Part shown: positions 8,489 to 16,865 of the stretch, one piece after another | Layout: every line of letters starts with the position of its first letter | Numbering within the stretch: position 1 is the first letter of the stretch | Assembly (NCBI GenBank): GCA_934373635.1 | Contig: CAKROZ010000007.1 | Coordinates: 32,180-96,179 of the forward strand | DNA length: 64,000 nt | Reading direction: 5' to 3' | From: an uncultured Eubacteriales bacterium | GTDB taxonomy: Bacteria; Bacillota; Clostridia; Oscillospirales; CAG-272 | Position numbers and translations under genes: made by a program | Notes under the pieces: model-generated | Told to the model about the DNA's origin: nothing | Database searches by the model: none | Seen by the model: the letters and a program-made list of their open reading frames with translations, nothing else

Positions 8489-10678
8489 TTATCCCCGTTG
8501 CTGCGCGCGCAGTCGGCGCAGAAGACCTGAGCGTTCGAGATCGGTTTTCCCTGTCTGATAACGGATGTGGAAGGTATAGACCTCCTCCGACGGTTCCTCG
8601 ATCCCGACGATATTGAGTTCGGTCAGCACTTTGATGATGACCTTCAGCTTCACATAGCCGATGACGCCGTCCTCCGCGGTATGCGGAAGCTTCGCGAGGA
8701 GTTCGCGGTGCGTCATCGTGGAGCACCCGCCGCGCACGGCGGAAAACAAAAAGCGATAAACGGTGGCAAAATCCTCTCTCGAGGGCAAAACGCCGTCCTC
8801 GGCACGGAAAGCACCGCCCGACCAGATATAGGCAAAATATGCCCGTTCATCGGCGGCAGGATCCTTTTTCGTCCCCGAGCGATGAATATCCTTGACGATC
8901 AGCTGCACCGAGCGTCTGCCGAGCCATTCGTTGACGTCCGGATTGAACATGACGTCCGCCGTATCGCCGACGGAGAGTCCGAGGGCGGTCGGGGACATCG
9001 AGAAGTACATTGCCACAAGCTCCGTATGACCGTCACCGAGAAGAAGTCGCGTATGCTTCCCGTCCGAGACGGCGGAGATCGCGTTGACGGTGACGCCCCG
9101 CACGGCGAAAGTCGGCATCGGATTGCCGACGCCGTAGGGCTCCAGCATACGAAGGGAGTCGACAAGCGGCAGGGTGAGGTCGGAGAGGCGGATCTCGAAA
9201 TCCCCCTCGAGCGTCGGCACCATATCCTCTGCTTTTAGATTTTCCCTTGCGTAGCGATTGATACATTCGGTGAAGAGCGGAAGGTTGCCCCGCGTGACCG
9301 AGAGTCCCGCGGCGAGCTCGTGCCCTCCGAATTTGACAAGATATTTGTCGGACGCGCAGAGCGCCTCCACGAGATTCAGCCCGTGAATACTGCGTCCCGA
9401 GCCTTTTCCGACATCTTCTGCCAAGTGACGATCCCCGCATCCCTCAAAGGAGACGAGAATGGAGGGACGGCAATAGCGCTCGGTGATCCTCGACGCGACG
9501 ATCCCGATGACACCGTGATGCCAGTTGTCGGCATGGAGAACGATCACGGGATCCTCGTTTTTGAGCTTCGGATCGGCTTCGATCGCCGCATATGCCTCTT
9601 TGATGATCTTATTCTCTTCCGCCTGCCGTCTGTGGTTGGCATCGCAAAGCTCTTCCGCGATCTCGTATGCGCGGGAGTAGTCCTCTGAGAGGAAGAGCTC
9701 CACCGCGAGCGAGGCACTCATCACCCGCCCAGCGGCATTGATGCGGGGCGCGAGGGTATAACCTATGTAGGAAGAGGTGATCTTCGGCTTCTTTCTGCGC
9801 TTCTCGGGACGCTTTGCGTCGCTCGGCGCCGCTGCGGCATCCATCAGAGCGATCAGTCCGACACGCGTCGGATGTTCCATCATGTGAAGTCCGTACCCGA
9901 CGATGAGACGGTTCTCCCCCGTGACGGGCATGACGTCGGCAATGGTGCCGATGGCGACGAGATCGGCATACGCGGCAAAAAGACGGGATGCGACCGCCAT
10001 GCGCGACTCTCCCGTGCGGAGCTCCTCCGCCGCCGTGATGAGCTTAAATACCACGCCGACGCCCGAAAGCTCCTTAAAAGGATAGAGGCAGTCGGGACGG
10101 TGCGGATTGACCGTCGGGCAGTGCGGAAGCTCGGTATGGCACTCGTGGTGATCGGTCACGACGAAATCCACGCCGTGCGAGCGTGCGTATTCCACCTCGT
10201 TGATCGCGGTGATCCCCGTGTCGACCGTGACGATGAGCTTTGTCCCGTCGGCGAAAATGCCGTCGAGCGCCCCGCAGGTGACTCCGTAGCCGTCGGTCGC
10301 GCGGTTCGGAATATAATATCCGACATCGGCGCCGAGCGATCTGAGATAAAGATAGAGTGTGGAGACCGCCGTCACGCCGTCAACGTCATAATCTCCGAAA
10401 ACGGTAATGCGTTCTCCCGCCGAAACGGCGCGCAGGATCCGCTCCGCCGCCTCTTTTGCGTCCTTCATCGAAAACGGGTCGCACAAGAGTTCGCTCTCCA
10501 TCGCGAGGAAAACGCGTGCCGCCTCGGGCGTATCGTAGCCGCGGCAGTACAAAAGACGCGCGACGACCGTGGGAATGCCGAGTGCCTCGGCAATGGCGGT
10601 GGTTGCGGGTTCCGATGCCTTCGTATCCGGCAATCGGAAGATCCATTGCTTCTCCTTTGCAAGTTCTTCTGTTTGCAT
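8489..10678 (-). CDS. recJ: Single-stranded-DNA-specific exonuclease RecJ
   Basis: 5'-3' single-strand exonuclease used in recombination and mismatch repair. DHH domain motifs are FGDYDVDGVTAVSTLYLYLR, VTVDTGITA and VTDHHECH; the DHHA1 domain carries the GGHELAAGLS motif. A C-terminal extension of about 200 residues (DIHRSGTKKDPAADERAYFA onward) resembles the Firmicute RecJ tail. I chose Met at 10678 (MQTEELAKEKQWIFR), which matches family N-termini, giving 729 residues. The frame is open 38 codons further, to an ATG at 10792 just after the previous stop; the ribosome-site evidence is ambiguous (see findings). Confidence 0.93.
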   Translation of the reverse strand: MQTEELAKEKQWIFRLPDTKASEPATTAIAEALGIPTVVARLLYCRGYDTPEAARVFLAMESELLCDPFSMKDAKEAAERILRAVSAGERITVFGDYDVDGVTAVSTLYLYLRSLGADVGYYIPNRATDGYGVTCGALDGIFADGTKLIVTVDTGITAINEVEYARSHGVDFVVTDHHECHTELPHCPTVNPHRPDCLYPFKELSGVGVVFKLITAAEELRTGESRMAVASRLFAAYADLVAIGTIADVMPVTGENRLIVGYGLHMMEHPTRVGLIALMDAAAAPSDAKRPEKRRKKPKITSSYIGYTLAPRINAAGRVMSASLAVELFLSEDYSRAYEIAEELCDANHRRQAEENKIIKEAYAAIEADPKLKNEDPVIVLHADNWHHGVIGIVASRITERYCRPSILVSFEGCGDRHLAEDVGKGSGRSIHGLNLVEALCASDKYLVKFGGHELAAGLSVTRGNLPLFTECINRYARENLKAEDMVPTLEGDFEIRLSDLTLPLVDSLRMLEPYGVGNPMPTFAVRGVTVNAISAVSDGKHTRLLLGDGHTELVAMYFSMSPTALGLSVGDTADVMFNPDVNEWLGRRSVQLIVKDIHRSGTKKDPAADERAYFAYIWSGGAFRAEDGVLPSREDFATVYRFLFSAVRGGCSTMTHRELLAKLPHTAEDGVIGYVKLKVIIKVLTELNIVGIEEPSEEVYTFHIRYQTGKTDLERSGLLRRLRAQQRG

Positions 10679-10795
10679 ATATCTGACCGTGGTCGGAGGA
10701 TGTCCTCCGCCTTCCTGTTTTAATCCTGTTTTCGCGGTCTTGTTTTCACCCGCGCCTCCGACGCCGAAGGTCGTCCTTCGGCGGTATGTCATATT

Positions 10796-12406
10796 TTATT
10801 TCTGCGGTGGTGCAAAGCGCGCCGCTATCGCAAGGGCAGTATGGATCCCGTCCAGTGCGGCACTGGTGATGCCGCCGGCATACCCGGCGCCCTCGCCCGC
10901 GGGATAAAGACAGCTTTCTCCGATCGCCGTGCGCGTCTTCGGATCCCGAAGGATACGGACGGGCGCGCTCGTGCGGGTCTCCGCGCCGGTGAGGATCGCG
11001 TCCTTCGCGGCAAATCCCGCGATCTTGAAATCGAAATCCGAGAGTCCGTCACGGATCGCGTCGGCAACCGTCCGCGGCAGATAGTCATCGGGGGATGCCA
11101 TACGAATATTCGTACCGTCCATGTAGGTGGGAAGGACTCTCGACGGTTCCGTACCACGCGCGCGCGAAAGAAAGTCGCCGACCGTCGTAACGGGGGCGGA
11201 AAATTCTCCGCCGCCCGCAAGATACGCGGCGCGCTCGATCTGCCGTTGAAATTTCACGGCGGCGGCAGGCGTCCCGCCGTAATCCTCTTTGAAAATACTG
11301 CACACGACGGCGGAATTGGAATTCTTCCCCGCGCGTGCGTGCTCACTCATGCCGTTGACGGCAACGCCACCCGCCTCGCTCGCCGCCGCAACGACGGTTC
11401 CTCCGGGGCACATGCAAAAGGTGTATACGCCGCGCACCTTGGTATTATACGAAAGACTGTATTCCGCGTGACCGAGCGCGGGGTGCCCCGCAAAATCGCC
11501 GTACATCGCGTGATCGATATCCGCGGCGAGATGCTCGATCCGCATTCCGACGGAAAAAGGCTTCGCCTCAATGGAAAGGGGGGTGCGAAAGAGCGTCTCA
11601 TAGGTGTCGCGTGCGCTGTGTCCGACGGCGAGCACGAGCGTCTCGGCAGGAATCTCGCCGCGGTCGGTCAAAACGGAAAGAAGCCGTCCTCCCCTCGTGC
11701 GGTAAAAAAGGAATTTCGTATGATAGCGCACTTCGCCGCCGAGTGCGACGATCCGTGCGAGCATGGAATCCACCACACGGGACAAAATATCGGTGCCGAT
11801 GTGCGGCTTCGCAAGCGTCAGGATCTCCTCGGGTGCGCCGAATTCGACGAAGCGTGAAAGAACGTAGCGGCAGAGCGGATCGTTCACGCGTGTGATGAGC
11901 TTCCCGTCGGAAAAGGTGCCCGCACCGCCCGCACCGAATTGAATGTTCGTCTCCGTGTCTAACTTATGCGTCCGTCGGAAGGCGTCCACCGCCGAGCGGC
12001 GCTCATCGACCGCGCCACCGCGCTCAAGCACGACGGGCGCATATCCCCGCTCGGCAAGAAGCAATGCGGCAAAGAGTCCCGCGGGGCCGGAGCCGACAAT
12101 GACGGGCGAATGCTCAAGCGGCTCGGTCCCACACACAGTCGGAAGGGTCGGGTCGCACGCGACGGCGATGTCCGCCTTTGCAAGGCGCTCTTCGGAAAGA
12201 TCCGGGAGCTCGCCCGTCACCGCCACGGAATAAAGGAAACGGATATCCCGCTTCCGTCTCGCGTCAACGCTTCGGCGATAGACCGAGCATGAGGATGCGG
12301 GCACCTTGACGCCGAGCGCCGCCAGGCGTCTGCGCGCAAGCGAGATCGCCTCCCCCTCGGGCGTCCCGACGGGAAGTGATATTCGGTTGACGATCAAAAA
12401 TCCCAC
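10796..12406 (-). CDS. FAD-dependent dehydrogenase of the COG2509 type
   Basis: About 536 residues with a Rossmann FAD-binding core: SPVIVGSGPAGLFAALLLAE followed by VVLERGGAVDERR, then NIQFGAGGAGTFSDGKLITR, the signature of the uncharacterised FAD-dependent dehydrogenases of COG2509. The C-terminus has LYPAGEGAGYAGGITSAALD, a second FAD contact. The N-terminal 100 residues form the family cap (ISLPVGTPEGEAISLARRRL). Two GTG starts compete (12412 and 12406); the second has the better distance to the GAGGGGG site. Substrate unknown; the family is commonly found next to recJ or relA-type housekeeping genes. Confidence 0.85.
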   Translation of the reverse strand: MGFLIVNRISLPVGTPEGEAISLARRRLAALGVKVPASSCSVYRRSVDARRKRDIRFLYSVAVTGELPDLSEERLAKADIAVACDPTLPTVCGTEPLEHSPVIVGSGPAGLFAALLLAERGYAPVVLERGGAVDERRSAVDAFRRTHKLDTETNIQFGAGGAGTFSDGKLITRVNDPLCRYVLSRFVEFGAPEEILTLAKPHIGTDILSRVVDSMLARIVALGGEVRYHTKFLFYRTRGGRLLSVLTDRGEIPAETLVLAVGHSARDTYETLFRTPLSIEAKPFSVGMRIEHLAADIDHAMYGDFAGHPALGHAEYSLSYNTKVRGVYTFCMCPGGTVVAAASEAGGVAVNGMSEHARAGKNSNSAVVCSIFKEDYGGTPAAAVKFQRQIERAAYLAGGGEFSAPVTTVGDFLSRARGTEPSRVLPTYMDGTNIRMASPDDYLPRTVADAIRDGLSDFDFKIAGFAAKDAILTGAETRTSAPVRILRDPKTRTAIGESCLYPAGEGAGYAGGITSAALDGIHTALAIAARFAPPQK

Positions 12407-12518
12407 AGGCACACCCCCTCGAAAAAGAACGGGAGCCGTCCTGCACGGCGGCAGAAGCGCGAGTCTTCCGCACCGGGCGTGACAGCCCCAAGCGTTTCCG
12501 TAACTCTTTCAGATGTTT

Positions 12519-12617
12519 TCAGACTTTGGCGAACAGCCATATCAGAACGGCAAGCGACAGGCAACCCAAAATCGACAGTACCGTGTAGACGGCTTTATTC
12601 TTTTGTTTTTTCTTCAT
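12519..12617 (-). CDS. 32-residue single-span membrane ORF after cdaA
   Basis: Short frame not belonging to a family I recognise. It encodes a Lys-rich start (MKKKQKNKAV), a hydrophobic span of about 20 residues (YTVLSILGCLSLAVLIWLFA) and ends KV. It starts 14 nt after the cdaA stop and has a good ribosome site, GAGGGA six nt before the ATG. The hydrophobic part resembles the N-terminal anchor of CdaR/YbbR proteins (LSLxxxxxLW). It could therefore be a truncated relic of cdaR or a functional mini-partner of CdaA. Nothing CdaR-like follows in any frame before 12412. Confidence 0.55.
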   Translation of the reverse strand: MKKKQKNKAVYTVLSILGCLSLAVLIWLFAKV

Positions 12618-12631
12618 ACTCGTTCCCTCAC

Positions 12632-13486
12632 TTATTCCGATTTTTCCGTATGGAGAACCTTCTTTGTGAGGAAGGTACGGAGCGAATCGGGGGTAAAGTT
12701 GCGGATCAGCGTACAGTCGTACGCTACGGATATAATGCCCGTTTCTTCGGACACGACGATCGTGACGGCATCGCTCGTCTCACTGATGCCGATGGCGGCT
12801 CTGTGTCGTGTGCCGAGATCGCTGTCAACATCGGAGCGACGTGTCAGGGGAAGAAGGCATCCCGCCGCGGCGATCCGCCCCTCGTCCACGATGACGGCGC
12901 CGTCGTGAAGGGGCGCCTTGTTGAAGAACAGATTGCGGAGCAAGAAGGAATTGACATCCGCGTTGATGCGTATACCCGTCTTCTCGATATCGTCGAGCTT
13001 CGTCGTGCGGACGATCACGATCAGAGCCCCCGTCTTGGTCTTCGAAAGATCGTCCACCGCACGGCAGATATTGTCAATCGCACCGGAATAGAGTTGCTTC
13101 TTTCTTTTCTGTTCGCCGAAGGACATGATGCCGTTGAGCGCACCGGCGCCCGCCTTTTCAAGCGCCTCACGTAGCTCGGGCTGGAACAATATGATCAGGA
13201 ACAAGACGCCGACCGAAAGGATCGACGAGAAGATCATCAACACGCCCTTGAATTCAAAGAGATACGCGATGGCGTAAGTGATGAAGAACAACAGGATCCC
13301 GACGAGAAGCGTCTTCGACTTTCGGTTGACGACAAAATGTAAAAACAGATACAAAAGAGCGGTCAGAAGGAGAATATCCACGGCATCGTTCCAGTGGAAG
13401 TCGGAAAATGCCTGCCCCGCCCTTGCGATAAAATCGGTAAAGATCCCGCCGACACGTTCAGGGAAAAAGCGAAGTAACGTATTCAT
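12632..13486 (-). CDS. cdaA: Diadenylate cyclase CdaA (c-di-AMP synthase)
   Basis: Makes cyclic di-AMP from two ATP at the membrane. Length is 284 residues. Three hydrophobic segments (about residues 36-52, 58-76 and 82-100) are followed by a short coiled region and the DAC domain. Catalytic motifs are intact: APLHDGAVIV with DGA at 195-197, and GTRHRAAIGISE with RHR at 227-229. It heads a co-directional run reaching hemZ. The regulator gene cdaR, which normally follows cdaA in Firmicutes, is missing here. Confidence 0.96.
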   Translation of the reverse strand: MNTLLRFFPERVGGIFTDFIARAGQAFSDFHWNDAVDILLLTALLYLFLHFVVNRKSKTLLVGILLFFITYAIAYLFEFKGVLMIFSSILSVGVLFLIILFQPELREALEKAGAGALNGIMSFGEQKRKKQLYSGAIDNICRAVDDLSKTKTGALIVIVRTTKLDDIEKTGIRINADVNSFLLRNLFFNKAPLHDGAVIVDEGRIAAAGCLLPLTRRSDVDSDLGTRHRAAIGISETSDAVTIVVSEETGIISVAYDCTLIRNFTPDSLRTFLTKKVLHTEKSE

Positions 13487-13572
13487 ATATATCTCCCGAC
13501 ACCGTAAAAAGCGGCGCCGTAATGTTCATCGATGTGCGAGCGCGCGAGGTGCGCGTGCGGTTATGTAATATT

Positions 13573-13601
13573 AGTATAACATAGTTGTTGATAAAATGCA
13601 A
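13573..13601 (-). promoter_or_regulatory. Promoter of the cdaA run
   Basis: On the minus strand TTGCAT (13596-13601) and TATACT (13573-13578) are separated by 17 bp. The leader to cdaA is about 80 nt and rich in GC palindromes (CGCGCG, GGCGCC). Confidence 0.7.
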
Positions 13602-13648
13602 TCCTTTTTTCGACTTTCACAAAAAAATATTTTTTCTTCTTGCCCCCC

Positions 13649-13677
13649 TTGACATTTTTCGTCTCTTCCTTTATAAT
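13649..13677 (+). promoter_or_regulatory. Consensus promoter of the Crp/Fnr-ABC operon
   Basis: TTGACA (13649-13654), 17 bp, TATAAT (13672-13677): a perfect sigma-A consensus. It is followed directly by the palindrome at 13679-13694, so transcription would be strong unless repressed. Confidence 0.85.
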
Positions 13678-13678
13678 A

Positions 13679-13694
13679 TGTATCAAATGAGACA
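13679..13694. promoter_or_regulatory. Candidate operator, 16-bp palindrome at the start site
   Basis: Symmetry TGTnTCAnnTGAnACA (12 of 16 positions) lies 1 bp after the -10 box and so covers the transcription start. Size and shape fit a Crp/Fnr-family dimer site, and the first gene encodes such a regulator, so negative autoregulation is the simplest reading. Confidence 0.5.
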
Positions 13695-13709
13695 CTTTTT
13701 GGAGGTTGT

Positions 13710-14384
13710 ATGCCTTTCAATTTCCCGGAATTCTGTCCGCACATCTTCCCGTTCAAAGAGCTCTCGCCGGTACGGATCGCGGAGTATCTGCCGCACATCA
13801 AGCCCGATCTCCGCGTTTATACGCGCGATGAGATGGTATTTGACCCCCGCACGGACATCCGCGAGATCGGCTTTGTCGTGAGCGGAGAATGCGAGGTCGT
13901 GCGCGTCATGTCGGACGGGAGCGATTTTCCGATGAATCTGCTTCGTCCCTACGATTCGTTCGGCGTCCTTTCCCTCTTTTCCGAACGCGGCGACTATCCG
14001 ACCGTTATCCGTGCACGCAAAAAGAGTGAGATCCTCTTTCTCAAACGGACCGATGTGATGTTCCTGATCCGCGAAGATCGGGAGATCGCCTTGAATTTCA
14101 TCACCTTTCTCGCGGGTCGCGCCGTGTTCCTCAACGAGAAGGTGGCGGCACTGTCGGGCGGTTCCGCGGAGGAAAAGGTCGCGTCCTACCTTTTTGTCGC
14201 GTATAAAAAGGCGGGCGTCTGCACCTTTCCGCTCAATTGTAAGCAGGCATCCGAAAAACTGCGTCTCGGCAGAGCGTCGGTTTACCGTGCGCTCGATACG
14301 CTCGCCGCGGAGGGACTCATTCTTTACGGCGAAAAACAAATCACAGTTCTGAACCCGAAGGGTCTCGAAAGGAAAACATCATGA
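13710..14384 (+). CDS. Crp/Fnr family transcriptional regulator
   Basis: A 224-residue regulator: an N-terminal cyclic-nucleotide-binding-type beta-roll (IREIGFVVSGECEVVRVMSD, then FPMNLLRPYDSFGVLSLFSE), a dimerisation helix (NFITFLAGRAVFLNEKVAAL) and a C-terminal winged helix (ASEKLRLGRASVYRALDTLA). The cysteines of FNR-type iron-sulfur clusters are absent from the N-terminus (only scattered Cys are seen), so the ligand is unknown. The stop overlaps the SBP start by ATGA, making it the first gene of the ABC importer operon and its likely regulator. Confidence 0.88.
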   Translation: MPFNFPEFCPHIFPFKELSPVRIAEYLPHIKPDLRVYTRDEMVFDPRTDIREIGFVVSGECEVVRVMSDGSDFPMNLLRPYDSFGVLSLFSERGDYPTVIRARKKSEILFLKRTDVMFLIREDREIALNFITFLAGRAVFLNEKVAALSGGSAEEKVASYLFVAYKKAGVCTFPLNCKQASEKLRLGRASVYRALDTLAAEGLILYGEKQITVLNPKGLERKTS

Positions 14385-15340
14385 AAAAAATTCTCTCGCT
14401 TCTTCTCCTCTTAGCACTCGCGCTCACCGTTTTCGTCTCCTGCAAGCCGCAGGACGACGGTGCGAAGATCGTCGTCGGCACCCTTGCGGGTCCCACCGGC
14501 ATGGGAATGGCAAAGCTGATAGCGGACACGCCCGAGGATTCCACCCTCTACGAATTCAAGGTCTACAGCAATCCGCAGACGGCAATCGCGGATCTCACGG
14601 CGAAAAAACTCGACATGCTCTGCCTGCCGACCAACACGGCGGCGACGCTCTCCGCAAAAGCGAACATCTCGGTCCTTGCCGTCAACTGTCTCGGCTCTCT
14701 CTACCTTCTGGCGAAGAAGGACACGAAGGTCGAATCCTTCGCCGATCTTGAAGGCAAAACACTGACGACGAGCGTCAAGGGCTCGACCACGGAGCCGATC
14801 GTCGACTTCCTTCTGGAAAAGAATCATGTCAATGCCACCGTGGATGTGGCGCTCGACCATGACGCGCTTGTCGCGTCGATCGTCAAGGGTGAGGTCGAAT
14901 TTGCCGTCCTGCCCGAGCCGAAGGTGACCGCCGCTCTGATGCAGGCAAAAGATTACGAGGTGAAGCTGAACCTTTCGACCGAATGGGACAAGGTGTCGGA
15001 CGGCTCTCTCGCCATGGGCTGCATCGTTGCGCGCAACGAGTTCATCAACGAGCATAAGGGGGCAGTCAACCGTTTCCTCGACGATTACAAGGCATCGGTC
15101 GACTATATCGCGGATAATTCTCATCTTGACGAAAGCGCCGAGACCATCGTGAACGCCGGCGTTCTTCCGAAGCTTCCGATCGCGAAGGCGGCGCTTGCCA
15201 ATCTCAAGGGCTCGATCGTTTTCCGGGAAGGAAAAGAAATGAAAGAGACGCTCGTTTCCTTCTACGGGGTTCTTCTCGAATCCGCGCCCGACTCGATCGG
15301 CGGTGCTCTGCCGGGCGACGGCTTCTATTATGCGCGCTGA
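14381..15340 (+). CDS. ABC transporter substrate-binding lipoprotein, NitT/TauT (SsuA) type
   Basis: Extracytoplasmic solute receptor, 319 residues. A lipoprotein signal peptide (MKKILSLLLLLALALTVFVS, lipobox Cys at residue 21) is followed by a type-II periplasmic binding fold: VGTLAGPTGMGMAKLIAD, KKLDMLCLPTNTAATL, then EGKTLTTSVKGSTTEPIVDF and GEVEFAVLPEPKVTAAL. Such receptors serve nitrate, sulfonate, taurine, thiamine-precursor or other small ligands; nothing nearby identifies this one. The gene is translationally coupled to the regulator upstream and overlaps the permease gene downstream. Confidence 0.88.
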   Translation: MKKILSLLLLLALALTVFVSCKPQDDGAKIVVGTLAGPTGMGMAKLIADTPEDSTLYEFKVYSNPQTAIADLTAKKLDMLCLPTNTAATLSAKANISVLAVNCLGSLYLLAKKDTKVESFADLEGKTLTTSVKGSTTEPIVDFLLEKNHVNATVDVALDHDALVASIVKGEVEFAVLPEPKVTAALMQAKDYEVKLNLSTEWDKVSDGSLAMGCIVARNEFINEHKGAVNRFLDDYKASVDYIADNSHLDESAETIVNAGVLPKLPIAKAALANLKGSIVFREGKEMKETLVSFYGVLLESAPDSIGGALPGDGFYYAR

Positions 15341-16091
15341 TACCGTGAAAAAGGTTCTATATCCGCTCCTCGCCCTCCTTCTGACGCTTGCCGTCTGGGA
15401 GGGCGCGGCGCGCATCGCCGACGTGCGCTTCTTTTTCCCTACCGTCACCGATACGGCGGCGGCGCTTTTTTCTCTTTTCGGGACGGGAAAATTCTGGCTG
15501 ACCATTGCCCGTTCTCTGCTCCGCGTTCTGCTCGGATGGCTTATCGGCGTTCTGATCGGCGCCGCAACGGTTTTCCCGGCGAAGCGTTTCGCTTTCTTCG
15601 GGACATGGACACGCGGGCTGATGTCGGTATTGAAGAGCACGCCTGTCGCGTCCTTTATCCTCATACTGTGGTTTTTCATCGGCTCGGATGCCGTGCCGCC
15701 GTTCATCGCCGCCATGATGAGTGCGCCCGTCGTTTATCAGAATCTTTGGGACGCGGAGAGCGCACTCGACCCGAAGCTCGGTGAGGTGACGCGGGTATTC
15801 GGATTCTCTCGTTTTGCGAAGCTGCGGTACTATTATCTTCCCGCCGCCGTCGGCTTTCTCGTCCCCGCCGCCGTGACCTCCGCGGGACTTGCATGGAAAG
15901 CAGGGATCGCCGCCGAGGTCATCGCCTACACGAAGGATTCCATCGGGCGGGAGATCTATGACGCCAAAAATTACTTTGAGGGTGACGCCGTCTTCGCATG
16001 GACATTGACCGTGATCGTCTTGAGCTTGATTCTAGAAAAAGTGATTTTATATTTGGGCAGAAAGGCGGAGAAGCGATGGCACTTACACTGA
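15330..16091 (+). CDS. ABC transporter permease, NitT/TauT (SsuC) type
   Basis: Inner-membrane channel subunit, about 253 residues, starting MRADTVKKVLYPLLALLLTL inside the 3' end of the receptor gene. Roughly six membrane spans are seen; the cytoplasmic coupling loop carrying the EAA-like motif is GEVTRVFGFSRFAKLRYYYL. An upstream in-frame Met at 15303 is less likely because it overlaps the receptor more deeply. It pairs with the ATPase gene, which overlaps its end by 16 nt. Confidence 0.88.
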   Translation: MRADTVKKVLYPLLALLLTLAVWEGAARIADVRFFFPTVTDTAAALFSLFGTGKFWLTIARSLLRVLLGWLIGVLIGAATVFPAKRFAFFGTWTRGLMSVLKSTPVASFILILWFFIGSDAVPPFIAAMMSAPVVYQNLWDAESALDPKLGEVTRVFGFSRFAKLRYYYLPAAVGFLVPAAVTSAGLAWKAGIAAEVIAYTKDSIGREIYDAKNYFEGDAVFAWTLTVIVLSLILEKVILYLGRKAEKRWHLH

Positions 16092-16657
16092 ACGATGTGT
16101 CGGTCTCCTACGGAGAGAAAAAGATCGTTGAGAATTTATCCTATGCGTTCCCTGCACGTGGCTGTGTCCTTTTCGTCGGAGCGAGTGGACGCGGAAAGAC
16201 GACGCTCCTCCGTGCGATCGCGGGACTTCTTCCTGTCGACGGAGGTAGCATTACAGGTGGCGGCGAGGCCTCCTTCGCCTTTCAGGAACACCGCCTGTTC
16301 CCGTCTCTGAATGCGGCGGAAAACATTGCCGTCGCGACCTCGGGGCATAAAAAAAACACGGCGGATGCCGTGCGGATGCTTTGCCTGCTCGGATTCAAAA
16401 AAGAGGAGACGACGCTTTACCCTGCCGCGCTTTCGGGTGGGATGAAACAGCGTGTATCGCTTGCACGCGCCTTTTTGAAAGAAGCTCCGATCCTCCTTCT
16501 TGATGAACCGTTTAAGGAGCTTGATCCCGCGCTCGTCGAAACGGTGACGAGGCTGATTCGGAAAGAAGCCGAACGGCGTCTTGTGATCCTCACCTCTCAC
16601 ACGGAGATGTACGCGGAGATGCTCGGCGCGCAGATTCTCCGCGTCGGGAAAGGGTGA
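16076..16657 (+). CDS. ABC transporter ATPase subunit, NitT/TauT (SsuB) type
   Basis: Compact 193-residue ATPase. Walker A is GASGRGKTT, the Q-loop is SFAFQEHRLFPSL, the signature is LSGGMKQR, Walker B is ILLLDEPFKEL and the switch His is in TSHTEM. All catalytic residues are present even though the protein is about 50 residues shorter than usual, lacking part of the C-terminus. The frame is open upstream, but MALTLNDVSVSYGEKK is the natural start. Last gene of the operon, before the hairpin at 16718. Confidence 0.9.
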   Translation: MALTLNDVSVSYGEKKIVENLSYAFPARGCVLFVGASGRGKTTLLRAIAGLLPVDGGSITGGGEASFAFQEHRLFPSLNAAENIAVATSGHKKNTADAVRMLCLLGFKKEETTLYPAALSGGMKQRVSLARAFLKEAPILLLDEPFKELDPALVETVTRLIRKEAERRLVILTSHTEMYAEMLGAQILRVGKG

Positions 16658-16717
16658 TTTTTCGAGAAGATTTTGCAATCCGACTTAAATTTACAAAAAT
16701 CTCTCCTAAAGATGATA

Positions 16718-16772
16718 CAAATATTCGGGCTCTCTCGCTCGCACGGAGTTAGAGAGCCCGAATATTTGTTTT
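16718..16772. terminator. Bidirectional terminator between the ABC operon and phoR
   Basis: An 18-bp perfect stem: left arm 16718-16735 (CAAATATTCGGGCTCTCT), loop of 15 nt, right arm 16751-16768, then TTTTG on the plus strand. It separates convergent transcription units; the region 16776-16865 holds nothing else visible. Confidence 0.8.
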
Positions 16773-16865
16773 GTTCCCGACGGCAGGCTTTTTGAAGAGT
16801 CCGTGCAAACACAGAGTTTCTCTTCGGAAAGACGGCAAACAATGACGACGGACGAAAGCGCTAAC

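Noticed and set aside
6341..8530. A 729-codon open frame on the plus strand opposite relA
   Set aside because: It mirrors the codon pattern of relA (GC-rich third positions) and its translation has no family motif; the minus strand encodes a textbook RSH enzyme.
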